A stretch of 60,775 bases of DNA from CAZJUP01 sp964549275 (GTDB lineage: Bacteria; Fidelibacterota; Marinisomatia; Marinisomatales; TCS55), in contig CAZJUP010000016.1 of NCBI GenBank assembly GCA_964549275.1, positions 1 to 60,775 on the forward strand, written 5' to 3'. The notes under the pieces are model-generated. The model saw nothing but the letters and a program-made list of their open reading frames with translations. It searched no databases and was not told the DNA's origin. Shown here piece by piece: positions 17,853-25,584 of this stretch. The position numbers were made by a program, and so were the translations under genes. Within the stretch, counting starts at the first letter, position 1. Each line of letters starts with the position of its first letter.

Positions 17853-18911
17853 TTATAATAAATCTTTTCGATTTTTCTTTTCCAGATAGTCTACTATGCT
17901 TTTTACATCTTCGACCTTATCCCGTGGAATAACCAATGTGGCATCCTCTGTATTCACAACAACAAGGTTGTCTGCCCCAATGATAGCCGTAAAATGTCCG
18001 TTGGACTGAATAAAATTATTTTCCCCTTCTAAAATTACTCCATCTCCCCTGACAACATTGTTTCCCTTTTTCTTAGGAGAAATATCGTAAACCGACTCCC
18101 ATGATCCTAAATCACTCCACTCAAATTCTGCGCGAACAACAAAAATATCATCGGATTTTTCCATGAGGCCATAGTCGATGGATTCCGGTAAAATCTGGTT
18201 CCAAACTCTGGTAATAGACCGACCTTTACTCCTGTAAGATTCCACCTCTTCCAACTGTTCATGCAATACCGGCATGTGGCGTTCCAGTTGACTGAAAAAG
18301 GATGAAACTTTCCAGACAAACATTCCTCCGTTCCATAAAAAATCTTTGCTTTCAATAAATCTTTCTGCCAATTTTTGATGAGGTTTTTCTGCAAAAGTCT
18401 TTACACGAAAGGCGTTTAAATGGTCTTCAGGGCTATCAGCAGAATATTGAATATAACCAAACCCTGTTGCGGGATATGTAGGATGTATTCCGATAGTGAT
18501 TAATGAACCGTTTTTTGTGGCCAGGTGCTTAGCGGTATGAATGGCCTTTTCAAATTTTCTGTGGCCAACTATTAAATGGTCTGCAGGAAAAACACCCATA
18601 ACTGCATCAGGATTTATGTTTCGAATTTGGAGTGCAGACAACCCAATGCAGGGTGCCGTATTCTTTCCACTGGGCTCCACTAAAATATTTTCCGGTTTAA
18701 CGCCCTGAATTTCTTCTTTAATCTTAGGCGCTAAGTCTTTCCCCGTTATAATAAAAATATCTTCTACACACTTCATCTTTTTGAGACGATCCACTGTCAC
18801 TTGAAGCATGGGTTCCCGTCCCATAATATTCAATAACTGTTTAGGTCGATTTTTTCGGCTTGAGGGCCAGAATCGTGTCCCTCTTCCCCCTGCCATTATC
18901 ACACAATACAT
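17853..18911 (-). CDS. manC: Mannose-1-phosphate guanylyltransferase
   Basis: A 352-aa nucleotidyltransferase forming GDP-mannose from mannose-1-phosphate and GTP. The signature GGRGTRFWPSSR-x4-PKQLLNI is at the N terminus (residues 8-26), followed by EPSGKNTAPCI, FPADH, FAEKP and FLWNGGMFVWK. These are the standard activation, metal and sugar contacts. The length fits the short single-domain form without the phosphomannose-isomerase domain found in long bifunctional enzymes. The product feeds polysaccharide or glycolipid synthesis, but no glycosyltransferase is nearby. It starts 12 bases after the Ig-like lipoprotein gene on the same strand and is followed by the 93-aa gene. Confidence 0.95.
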   Translation of the reverse strand: MYCVIMAGGRGTRFWPSSRKNRPKQLLNIMGREPMLQVTVDRLKKMKCVEDIFIITGKDLAPKIKEEIQGVKPENILVEPSGKNTAPCIGLSALQIRNINPDAVMGVFPADHLIVGHRKFEKAIHTAKHLATKNGSLITIGIHPTYPATGFGYIQYSADSPEDHLNAFRVKTFAEKPHQKLAERFIESKDFLWNGGMFVWKVSSFFSQLERHMPVLHEQLEEVESYRSKGRSITRVWNQILPESIDYGLMEKSDDIFVVRAEFEWSDLGSWESVYDISPKKKGNNVVRGDGVILEGENNFIQSNGHFTAIIGADNLVVVNTEDATLVIPRDKVEDVKSIVDYLEKKNRKDLL

Positions 18912-18923
18912 ATTGAATCTTTC

Positions 18924-20570
18924 CTATTTTATAATGATTGGACTGAGGTCAATTTCCCAATTGGCCCGTACTTCCAAAGTGTCTTCATGAAAATAAAACC
19001 ATTCACTGGGCTGAAATGGATATGCCTTTCCAAAGGTGTAAGTTCCATTCTTGTCACGATCTTCGAACAGCATAATTTGATAGGGTCCTTCAGGTACATG
19101 TTTATAGTGAAATTGGAACTTGGAATTTACAACTTCCGTGAATGAATCGTGAGGATTTTTCAACGAATTCAGAACAGCAACCAGAGGATAATGAAGGGAA
19201 TCAACCACGGTCCCCAACAGGTCACCATATCCTCGATTTCGTTTTGTATTAAATGATTTAACCGTTAGTGAATCCTTAAAAGAACGCCCTTCTATCACCT
19301 CCAAGCCTTCTGACAATAGAGAAAGGGTATACTTCGTTTTTTGTATCCAGCCTGAATCCGGGTAAATATTCAAATGGATAGGCGAAACCCAATCCAAACG
19401 AATTGATACCTGCTCAGTATCATTTTGAGTGATGTGTAAGGCCGTGTCACTAATGGAAAAAACTGGCTTAGAGAATACCAATGGATAAGACGGTCCGCCT
19501 TCATCATCTGGCTGAAACCCGGTGGACGGATGCGGTTTTACAAATTTTAAATAACTGGTATCCGGTTTCACAGGTACCCTAACAGAAATTTTGGCAGAAT
19601 CTAAAAGTATGCTGTCTCGAATAAAAATATTAGAAACTTCAATGGCCAATTTCCCCGGGGAGAGGCTGTCTGAGCCAACAAGGAGCAAGCGAGATTTATC
19701 CGTGAGATCCCGGTAAATCTTTGCCTGAGACTTTATTTCATTTTGGTTCAGGACCACTGAATTAAAAACAGCACTGTCTTCAATCTCGCGATTAAAATAT
19801 AATCGTCCCCACCGGTTTCCGAGCCATTCTCCCCGTTTCAACTGTAGAGTCTGCGGTTCATTTTCCACTCGGATTCGAAGTTTAGCAATGTGGCCATCCT
19901 GTTCGAGAAAAACAGAAGAAACCTGTGTAACACCATATGCGGTTCGATTTGGGTCAAGACCCAACCCCGCCCCACGCTGGTCAACTGCCAATAAAGTGTA
20001 AGGTCCAGGAGCCAAATATTGAAATTGAAATTCTCCGTCATCTGCAGCGTCAGTGACATAATCTGGTTCGTTAGCAAAAAGGCTATCGGTATTCAGGGAA
20101 TTCCAAAGGTGGACAGAAAAGGGACCCTCACCAAACACGGTTCCTGACAGACGCCCTTTATCGATAACATCTCCTGTACTGTACGCCACCTGTATGGGTT
20201 TTGCCAAGGGAATGCCATGTTCATCTTTTAATTGCCTGCTAAGGGTAAAAACATAGGTTTGGTTGCTGTCTAACTTTTCTGGAAAATGAAAAATAATTTC
20301 TTTTCCTTTGTAGTGAAAAGGAAGCAATTCTTCCAATTTTGGTGAAACCTGAATGGCTTTTTCTATACTGTTTTCGCTAATATATTCTGAAAATGCCATG
20401 TGAACTTCTCCTCCTTTAAAATGAAGAGAACCCTTTTTCGGCTGGAGTGAAATAAGGTTTGGGGGTGTTGTATCTTCCGGGCCGCCGGATGGAGGTCCAA
20501 TTGCAGCACAACTGAGGAGAAATATAACTAAACTAAACTTTAATCTAGGGAAATATCTATTTTTCATCAT
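18924..20570 (-). CDS. Lipoprotein with Big_5/SbsA-type Ig-like domain
   Basis: A 548-aa surface or periplasmic lipoprotein. The signal ends in a lipobox (FLLSC, Cys about residue 20), followed by AAIGPPSGGPEDTTPPNLI, an opening common in FCB-group lipoproteins that carry a bacterial Ig-like domain (FSEYISENSIEKAIQVSP and following). A carboxypeptidase-regulatory-like sandwich follows (FQFQYLAPGPYTLLAVDQRGAG), and another such segment is near the C terminus (FQFHYKHVPEGPYQIMLFEDRD). There is no catalytic motif. Likely structural, cell-envelope associated. A start at the second Met (20567) is equally possible. Confidence 0.87.
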   Translation of the reverse strand: MMKNRYFPRLKFSLVIFLLSCAAIGPPSGGPEDTTPPNLISLQPKKGSLHFKGGEVHMAFSEYISENSIEKAIQVSPKLEELLPFHYKGKEIIFHFPEKLDSNQTYVFTLSRQLKDEHGIPLAKPIQVAYSTGDVIDKGRLSGTVFGEGPFSVHLWNSLNTDSLFANEPDYVTDAADDGEFQFQYLAPGPYTLLAVDQRGAGLGLDPNRTAYGVTQVSSVFLEQDGHIAKLRIRVENEPQTLQLKRGEWLGNRWGRLYFNREIEDSAVFNSVVLNQNEIKSQAKIYRDLTDKSRLLLVGSDSLSPGKLAIEVSNIFIRDSILLDSAKISVRVPVKPDTSYLKFVKPHPSTGFQPDDEGGPSYPLVFSKPVFSISDTALHITQNDTEQVSIRLDWVSPIHLNIYPDSGWIQKTKYTLSLLSEGLEVIEGRSFKDSLTVKSFNTKRNRGYGDLLGTVVDSLHYPLVAVLNSLKNPHDSFTEVVNSKFQFHYKHVPEGPYQIMLFEDRDKNGTYTFGKAYPFQPSEWFYFHEDTLEVRANWEIDLSPIIIK

Positions 20571-20578
20571 AATGTTAT

Positions 20579-20868
20579 TTATTTCATCAGCACGGTTTTG
20601 ATTAAAGCTCGGTGTGTTTGACCATAAGTATTTATTGCTATTACAGAGAAAAAGTATATTCGGATGAAACTGTTTCTCCTATTCTGTTTTTCCATTCCAT
20701 CTGTAAAAGTGTCTGCCAACATTTTGATGAGTTTTTAATCGATTTATTTCCTCTCCGACAAGGTTAAATATAACGATTTCAACACCACTTTCTTCAGGAA
20801 GGAATTATTGAAGGGTTGTACTGGGAATAAAGGGGTTGGATAAAGTGTATTACTAACCTTGATGTCTT
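20579..20868 (-). pseudogene. Decayed T9SS C-terminal sorting domain, 3' remnant of a secreted protein gene
   Basis: No intact ORF exists here, but reading the minus strand across frames gives a recognisable type A sorting domain. The pieces are KVSNTLYP, then after a one-base shift NPFIPSTTLQ, an in-frame TAA, FLPEESGVEIVIFNLVGEEI, NRLKTHQNVGRHFYRWNGK, and after further shifts YFFSVIAINTYGQTHRALIK ending in TVLMK and a stop at 20579-20581. That order (NPFNPSTT box, Ig-like strands, NVGRHFYRWNGK, terminal IKTVLMK) is the T9SS CTD. At least two frameshifts and one nonsense codon show decay. It directly follows the transposase fragment and is probably the tail of the gene whose head is at 21468-21714. 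Confidence 0.8.
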
Positions 20869-21467
20869 GCATTTTTTGGTTTCTTTTTGATAAACTTTTT
20901 CATAGTATCCATGGGTCGCTTACCCAAATTCCGATATCCGCGATGAGGACGTTCTGTATTGTAATGAATTAACCATTCATCCAGATCAGCCTGGATTTGA
21001 TTCAATGAAGTATACACATTTTTTCGGAATGCCTGGGTTATAAACTCTTCTTTCACCGTCCGGTTAAACCGTTCTACAAATCCATTGGTCTGGGGGCGCC
21101 TGACTTGTGTGGTCCGATGCTCAATATCATTGAGCCTAAGATATAGTTCGTATGGATGAGCTTCCGTCCCGCAGAACTCTCGTTCGTTGTCCGTAAGTAC
21201 AACATCCACATTCACCCCCCAAGTCTGGTAAGCCGGTAAAACATCATTATGCAATACTGCCACAGCTGCTTCCGGCATTTTATTTGTATGAATAAATCCA
21301 AAACCGTAGGACCCATAGGTATCCACTACACAATGAAGATAGACCCGTCTTATACCGCTGATGGTCCCCACTAGTTTGGTGTCCTCTCTCCTCCCAGTCC
21401 ATTCTAAAAGGTTAAAGCGTTTTTCTTGGTGAGGTAGAAAATCATTTATAATTTCGAATTCCCACAA
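20853..21467 (-). mobile_element. IS481-type transposase fragment (DDE integrase core, N terminus lost)
   Basis: A 204-aa reading frame corresponding to the catalytic core of an IS481-family transposase. It contains GIRRVYLHCVVDTYGSYGFG, PEAAVAVLHNDVLP, LTDNEREFCGTEAHPYELYL, RRPQTNGFVERFNRTVKEEF and YNTERPHRGYRNLGKRP. DDE residues are apparent: Asp in REDTKLVG, Asp in LTDN, Glu in GFVERF. LTDNER has Glu where LTDNGR is usual. The helix-turn-helix half (roughly the first 130-150 residues) is missing, so the element is not autonomous. No terminal inverted repeats or target duplication could be identified by eye. It sits inside a destroyed lipoprotein/T9SS gene in the same orientation. Confidence 0.85.
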
Positions 21468-21714
21468 ATGCAGTATCCACTTCCCAGGTCATCTCGTGAC
21501 TTGTAGTATCCAGACAACAGTCTGTAAGATTTACACCACAGGGGTGTTACCCATCGGGGCATATAACTTCACAACAAATGGTGCTGTCTTCTTCACAGGG
21601 CAAAAAGCCTTTGTCGCACTCCGCCCGTTGTGGCGGTTTGGGCGGGTCTTCCCGACAGGTTGTGGCCACAAAAATGAGGCTGATAAAAAAGAGTATAGTT
21701 GAAAGAGATTTCAT
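21468..21714 (-). pseudogene. 5' remnant of a lipoprotein gene interrupted near the transposase fragment
   Basis: The minus strand at 21547-21714 encodes a 55-aa stub, beginning MKSLSTILFFISLIFVATTC, a lipoprotein signal with Cys20, followed by REDPPKPPQRAECDKG and a Cys-rich end (FLPCEEDSTICCEVICPDG). Its ATG overlaps the sfsA stop (ATGA), so it was the second gene of that operon. After a stop at 21547, a shifted frame continues the pattern: CGVNLTDCCLDTTSHEMTWE followed by VDT, a lead-in I associate with secreted FCB-group proteins. It ends where the transposase fragment begins. Together with 20579-20868 it makes one gene split by an insertion and now decayed. Confidence 0.7.
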
Positions 21715-22436
21715 TGGTGGGTATCTATATTATTTCCTTGATCCAAATTTACAGGAATTTCTTTTTCAAATGTCATTTCTGCTTCACTTACTTGGGTGGT
21801 GATACACCAAACCTTTACGCCCGCCTTTTTTGCACCCAATAAAGTTCGGGCGAATTTTGGATCTCTGTCCCACATGGGAGCGAACCGGTTTGCATCGGAC
21901 CGTTGGCACACAAACAGGATGCCGGCGCCTTGACCATTTTCAACTAATTCGGCCAACGCCTTCGCGTGACGAGCGCCCCTTTCCGTCACTGCGTCCGGGA
22001 ATTGAGCCAATCCATTTTCTACAAATGTAACGGACTTCACTTCTAAATAAAATGGAGTTTCATTTTGGTCTTTCAACAGAAAATCGAATCGATGGTTCCC
22101 ATGCGTCACTTCTGACCGGACCAATTCATAATCTTTGAACATGGGTAAACTGCCCTCTTTGAGGGCTTCCGACACAAACCGATTGGGCAGAGCTGACACC
22201 AACGAAATGAGTTGCCCTTCATGGCAGACCATGACAGTAGAATATTTTGTTTTCCGTTCAGATCCTTTTGGCGCAGGACGCAGTATAAGCTCTGCCCCGG
22301 GAATGAGCAATTCTTTCAGCCGCCCCGGATCGGGCAAATGTGAAAAGACAATGGTTCCATCAATTTCAACCCGGGTCAAAAATCGATTCGGCCGGTCAAT
22401 AAACCGTCCTTTTATTAATGGTCCCTCGATTACCAT
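21711..22436 (-). CDS. sfsA: SfsA-family DNA-binding/nuclease-like protein
   Basis: A 241-aa SfsA homologue. The N-terminal OB-like part contains GRFIDRPNRFLTRVEIDG and HLPDPGRLKELLIPGAEL. The C-terminal part has the nuclease-like FYLEVKSVTFVENGLAQFPDAVTERGARHAKAL segment (D-ExK type plus TxRGxRH), where the Glu-Val-Lys and the following Asp form the likely metal site. In Escherichia coli the protein was linked to sugar fermentation stimulation, but its true activity is unsettled. It diverges from the first Lrp gene and its stop overlaps the interrupted lipoprotein stub. Confidence 0.93.
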   Translation of the reverse strand: MVIEGPLIKGRFIDRPNRFLTRVEIDGTIVFSHLPDPGRLKELLIPGAELILRPAPKGSERKTKYSTVMVCHEGQLISLVSALPNRFVSEALKEGSLPMFKDYELVRSEVTHGNHRFDFLLKDQNETPFYLEVKSVTFVENGLAQFPDAVTERGARHAKALAELVENGQGAGILFVCQRSDANRFAPMWDRDPKFARTLLGAKKAGVKVWCITTQVSEAEMTFEKEIPVNLDQGNNIDTHQ

Positions 22437-22514
22437 GTCTTGAAATTCAGGGATATTCTTTGGAAATCAAATATATAACTAAAAATAATTATTATATTAG
22501 GTTAATACAAATTT

Positions 22515-22536
22515 ATTCGGTATTATATACCGTAAT
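22515..22536. promoter_or_regulatory. Palindrome upstream of the first Lrp gene, candidate operator
   Basis: CGGTAT-TAT-ATACCG (22518-22532) is a perfect 6-3-6 inverted repeat flanked by ATT and TAAT, in the AT-rich gap between the divergent sfsA and lrp-like genes, about 30 bases before the lrp ATG. Lrp/AsnC dimers bind such AT-rich palindromes and usually regulate their own gene, so autoregulation is a reasonable inference. I saw no exact copy before the second Lrp gene. Confidence 0.45.
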
Positions 22537-22563
22537 TTATGATTATTTCGGAACTAATATAAT

Positions 22564-23031
22564 ATGAAACTCGATAATACTGATATTAAAATCTTGAAAA
22601 TCCTTCAAGAGGACGGCCGAATCACAAACCGGGAACTGGCCAAAGCGATAAACATGTCTCCTCCACCCACTTTGGAGCGGGTAAAGAAACTGGAAAATAA
22701 CGGGGTGATTCAAAAATATGTAGCCCTGGTGAATCCGGGAAAGGTAAATGCCAGTTGTTTTACCTATGTAGAGGTGACCCTGGTTCGCCATGGGAAAGAC
22801 CCGGTTCAACAGTTTATGGAATCTATTACAAAAATGGATGAAGTCTTAGAATGCCATCATATTACCGGAGATGCAGACTTTCTTCTGAAGGTCGTCACTC
22901 AGAGCGTACCCGATTATGAAGATTTTATGCTTCACAAACTGACTGAATTGGATAATGTTCAGCATCTAAAAACACTTGTCGTTCTTTCGACATTAAAAAA
23001 AGAAACCAAAATTCCTATAAACGGGGGATAA
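22564..23031 (+). CDS. Lrp/AsnC family transcriptional regulator (first copy)
   Basis: A 155-aa feast/famine regulator: an N-terminal winged helix (LDNTDIKILKILQEDGRITN, then ELAKAINMSPPPTLERVKKL) and a C-terminal RAM ligand-binding domain (CFTYVEVTLVRHGKDP, MDEVLECHHITGDADFLLKV). Both are at standard length. It is one base upstream of the PLP-enzyme gene, so it heads and probably controls that operon in response to an amino acid. It is very similar to the copy at 28342 (shared KMDEVLECHHITG and ERVKKLE). No clear Shine-Dalgarno precedes the ATG. Confidence 0.94.
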   Translation: MKLDNTDIKILKILQEDGRITNRELAKAINMSPPPTLERVKKLENNGVIQKYVALVNPGKVNASCFTYVEVTLVRHGKDPVQQFMESITKMDEVLECHHITGDADFLLKVVTQSVPDYEDFMLHKLTELDNVQHLKTLVVLSTLKKETKIPINGG

Positions 23032-23032
23032 G

Positions 23033-24451
23033 ATGAAAACATTAGCAACAGAAACCAAAAATGGGACACAAAAATGGATTCAGGAAGGAAAGAAAATTGC
23101 TTCCGATCGCCAACGAAGAATTAATCGAACCCAAACATGGCGATTTGATACGATTGCTACCCATGGACTTTATGATTTACAGCAGGCATTAAATCTCAAT
23201 AATGGCTCTATTATGGAACCCATATATATGAGCCCTGCTCAAGCATTTCACAATTTTGATGAAATGGAGGTCGCATTAGCTTATCAAATGCCATCGTGGA
23301 CCTATTCAAGGATTGCAAATCCCTCTACATTTTTTCTTGAAGAGACTGTCGCATTATTAGAAGCCTACGGAAGTGGGTACCGCGCAACATGTGTTGCCTG
23401 CGGAAGCGGTATGGCTGCTATTCGAACAGCCATTGAGCCCTTTCTTGCCAAGGATGATTTTTTGCCCCCGCCAAATTTCGTAAGTACCTCCCGGGTATAT
23501 GGAGGAACATTTCAACAATTTTCTGTCCGTCAGATGGAAGATAGAGGGGTAAATGTCCGATGGGTTACAGATAATATGAATTTAGAAGAATGGTCCTCAA
23601 AAATTGATAAAGGAACTCGATTTTTATACGGAGAAATGCCTTCGAATCCTGCCGTGGCCTTATTTGACATTAAAAAAGTTGCTGAACTGGCCCACAGCCA
23701 TGGAATTCCTCTTATTGTAGATGCAACTTGTGCATCTCCTGCTTTAATGCGACCCTTCGAACATGGAGCGGATATTGTTGTTCAATCGGCGTCCAAAGTC
23801 ATGGCTGCAAGCGGGTGGTCAATTGTGGGAACCATGACAGCAAAAATGAATATCCCAAGCATTGTCGGGCCGGATGAAATGAAAGAGGACTTTGGGACTT
23901 GGGTTAAACTCCTCCCTTATCGGGATAACGGTCCCGCCCTGAGCCCCATCAATGCCATTTTGACTCTCAACGATTTAAGATCGCTTCGGTCCCGAGTAGC
24001 GCAGATGAGCCGTTCTGCCAAAAAAGTAGCGGAATTTTTGAATAACCATCCAAAAGTTTCCAGCATTAATTATCCGGGTCTCTCTAACCATTCTCAAGCA
24101 GAAATAGCGGATAAATACCTGATATTGGTGGATAGTGAAGATTCTTCAGGTAAACCGGAATATTTGCATGGATACATGATGACTTTTGAAATCTACGAGA
24201 GAGATCCTTTCGTCCCAAAAAACACTCGTCAGTTTTATGATGAGCTCGATTTAATTTGGCGGGCTACAGACTTGGGCAGAGTTAAAACAGTAGCCACTAT
24301 ACCGGCTATTTCAACACACCAGCAACAAGGGGAAGAAGGGAGAAAATTAGCCGATATCCAACCTAACCATGTCCGGCTCTCTGTTGGAATTGAGCATGCT
24401 GATGATATCATCAGCGACTTGGCCAAGGCATTGGACTCTATTAAAACTTAA
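23033..24451 (+). CDS. Cys/Met-metabolism PLP-dependent enzyme, divergent long form
   Basis: A 472-aa fold-type I PLP enzyme of the transsulfuration family. The Schiff-base lysine is K255 in VVQSASKVMAASGW; the usual pattern is SxTKYxxGHxD, so the residues after the lysine are changed and the Gly-His-Asp is absent. Other family landmarks are present: YSRIANPSTFFLEETVALLE, ACGSGMAAI, EMPSNPAVALFDI and VDATCASPALM. An N-terminal extension of about 45 residues and an insertion before the C-terminal end make it longer than the ~400-aa norm. Possible gamma-lyase, sulfhydrylase or related activity on methionine, homocysteine or O-acyl-homoserine. Immediately follows the Lrp gene and precedes the homoserine-dehydrogenase-like gene. 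Confidence 0.85.
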   Translation: MKTLATETKNGTQKWIQEGKKIASDRQRRINRTQTWRFDTIATHGLYDLQQALNLNNGSIMEPIYMSPAQAFHNFDEMEVALAYQMPSWTYSRIANPSTFFLEETVALLEAYGSGYRATCVACGSGMAAIRTAIEPFLAKDDFLPPPNFVSTSRVYGGTFQQFSVRQMEDRGVNVRWVTDNMNLEEWSSKIDKGTRFLYGEMPSNPAVALFDIKKVAELAHSHGIPLIVDATCASPALMRPFEHGADIVVQSASKVMAASGWSIVGTMTAKMNIPSIVGPDEMKEDFGTWVKLLPYRDNGPALSPINAILTLNDLRSLRSRVAQMSRSAKKVAEFLNNHPKVSSINYPGLSNHSQAEIADKYLILVDSEDSSGKPEYLHGYMMTFEIYERDPFVPKNTRQFYDELDLIWRATDLGRVKTVATIPAISTHQQQGEEGRKLADIQPNHVRLSVGIEHADDIISDLAKALDSIKT

Positions 24452-24465
24452 ACAGGGGAATTCCC

Positions 24466-25512
24466 ATGATACATCATATTGCTTTCATTGGTTTTGGTAC
24501 CGTAGGACAGGGATTATGCGAAATTTTACTCGAGAAACAATCAGACTTAAAAAAGCAATATAATTTTGAGGGGGTCGTCGTTGCTGTTTCTGATATTCAG
24601 AAAGGGTCTGTATACTGTCCTAAAGGCCTTGACATTCATCAATTATTAACGCTGGCTCAATCCGGAGAATCTCTGGAATCTTACCGCTGTATAAAAGACT
24701 GCGATAAATGCGAAAAAGGATGGGATGCCCTAAAAACCATTCAAGATTCAAACGCCCATACCATATGCGAATTATCCTATACAGATGTGAAAACCGGAGA
24801 GCCAGCTATTACTCACTGCAAAACCGCATTCCAACATGGGAAAAACATCGTCACAAGTAATAAAGGTCCAGGGGCTTTACTCTATAAAGATTTATTAAGG
24901 ATGGCGAAAAAGAACAATGTACAATTTAAAATTGAAGGGACAGTAGTTTCGGGAACACCAGTGATTAATCTTGCTCAAGGCCCTTTGGCGGGATGCACTA
25001 TTTCTTCTATTAAAGGAATATTAAACGGAACAACGAATTATATTTTGTCTGAAATGGAAAGTGGAAAACCCTACGATGAAGCTTTGAAAACAGCTCAGGA
25101 ATTAGGGTATGCAGAAGCAGATCCTACAGGAGATGTAGAGGGATACGACGCCATGGCAAAAGTCATTATATTGGCGAATGTACTCATGGGGGGGAGTCTC
25201 TCTAAAGATGATGTGGAACGGATGGGTATGAGTCAGATCACGTCAGAAATGATACAAGAAGCAAAATCAAAAAATGCACGGTGGAAACTCATCGGTTCAA
25301 TTACTAAATCAAAAGGAAATATTCGGGCCTCAGTGAAGCCTGAAATGATTCCCCTCACCCACCCCTTAGCCGGAATTATGGGCGCAACAAACGCCTTAAC
25401 ATTTTCGACGGACCTCATGGGCGAGATTACCATTGTAGGAGCAGGAGCCGGACGAACAGAAACTGGATTTTCTATTTTAACTGATTTACTTGCTATAAAT
25501 CTGATAGGGTGA
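24466..25512 (+). CDS. hom: Homoserine dehydrogenase-like protein without ACT domain
   Basis: A 348-aa NAD(P)-dependent oxidoreductase of the homoserine dehydrogenase family. It has a Rossmann start (IAFIGFGTVGQGLCEILL), the signature GILNGTTNYILSEMESG, and AQELGYAEADPTGDVEGYDA with the acidic and lysine catalytic residues (K in AMAKVIILAN). It interconverts aspartate semialdehyde and homoserine in biosynthesis. The C-terminal ACT feedback domain is absent. An unusual insertion carries C75-x3-C79-x2-C82 plus other charged residues (YRCIKDCDKCEKGWD), which could bind metal. Placement between two transsulfuration enzymes suggests a role in homoserine/methionine turnover, in either direction. 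Confidence 0.88.
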   Translation: MIHHIAFIGFGTVGQGLCEILLEKQSDLKKQYNFEGVVVAVSDIQKGSVYCPKGLDIHQLLTLAQSGESLESYRCIKDCDKCEKGWDALKTIQDSNAHTICELSYTDVKTGEPAITHCKTAFQHGKNIVTSNKGPGALLYKDLLRMAKKNNVQFKIEGTVVSGTPVINLAQGPLAGCTISSIKGILNGTTNYILSEMESGKPYDEALKTAQELGYAEADPTGDVEGYDAMAKVIILANVLMGGSLSKDDVERMGMSQITSEMIQEAKSKNARWKLIGSITKSKGNIRASVKPEMIPLTHPLAGIMGATNALTFSTDLMGEITIVGAGAGRTETGFSILTDLLAINLIG

Positions 25513-25584
25513 ATTCAAACACATATACCCTTAATTCACCTTAACGATTATGGAATAAGAAATGAAATCAAAAAAGGATTTCGG

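Noticed and set aside
20853..21467. Intact insertion sequence
   Set aside because: The N-terminal half of the transposase is missing and I found no terminal inverted repeats.
21496..21802. Two overlapping plus-strand frames of about 70 aa
   Set aside because: They lie opposite the lipoprotein stub and the 3' end of sfsA and have no ribosome site or recognisable motif.
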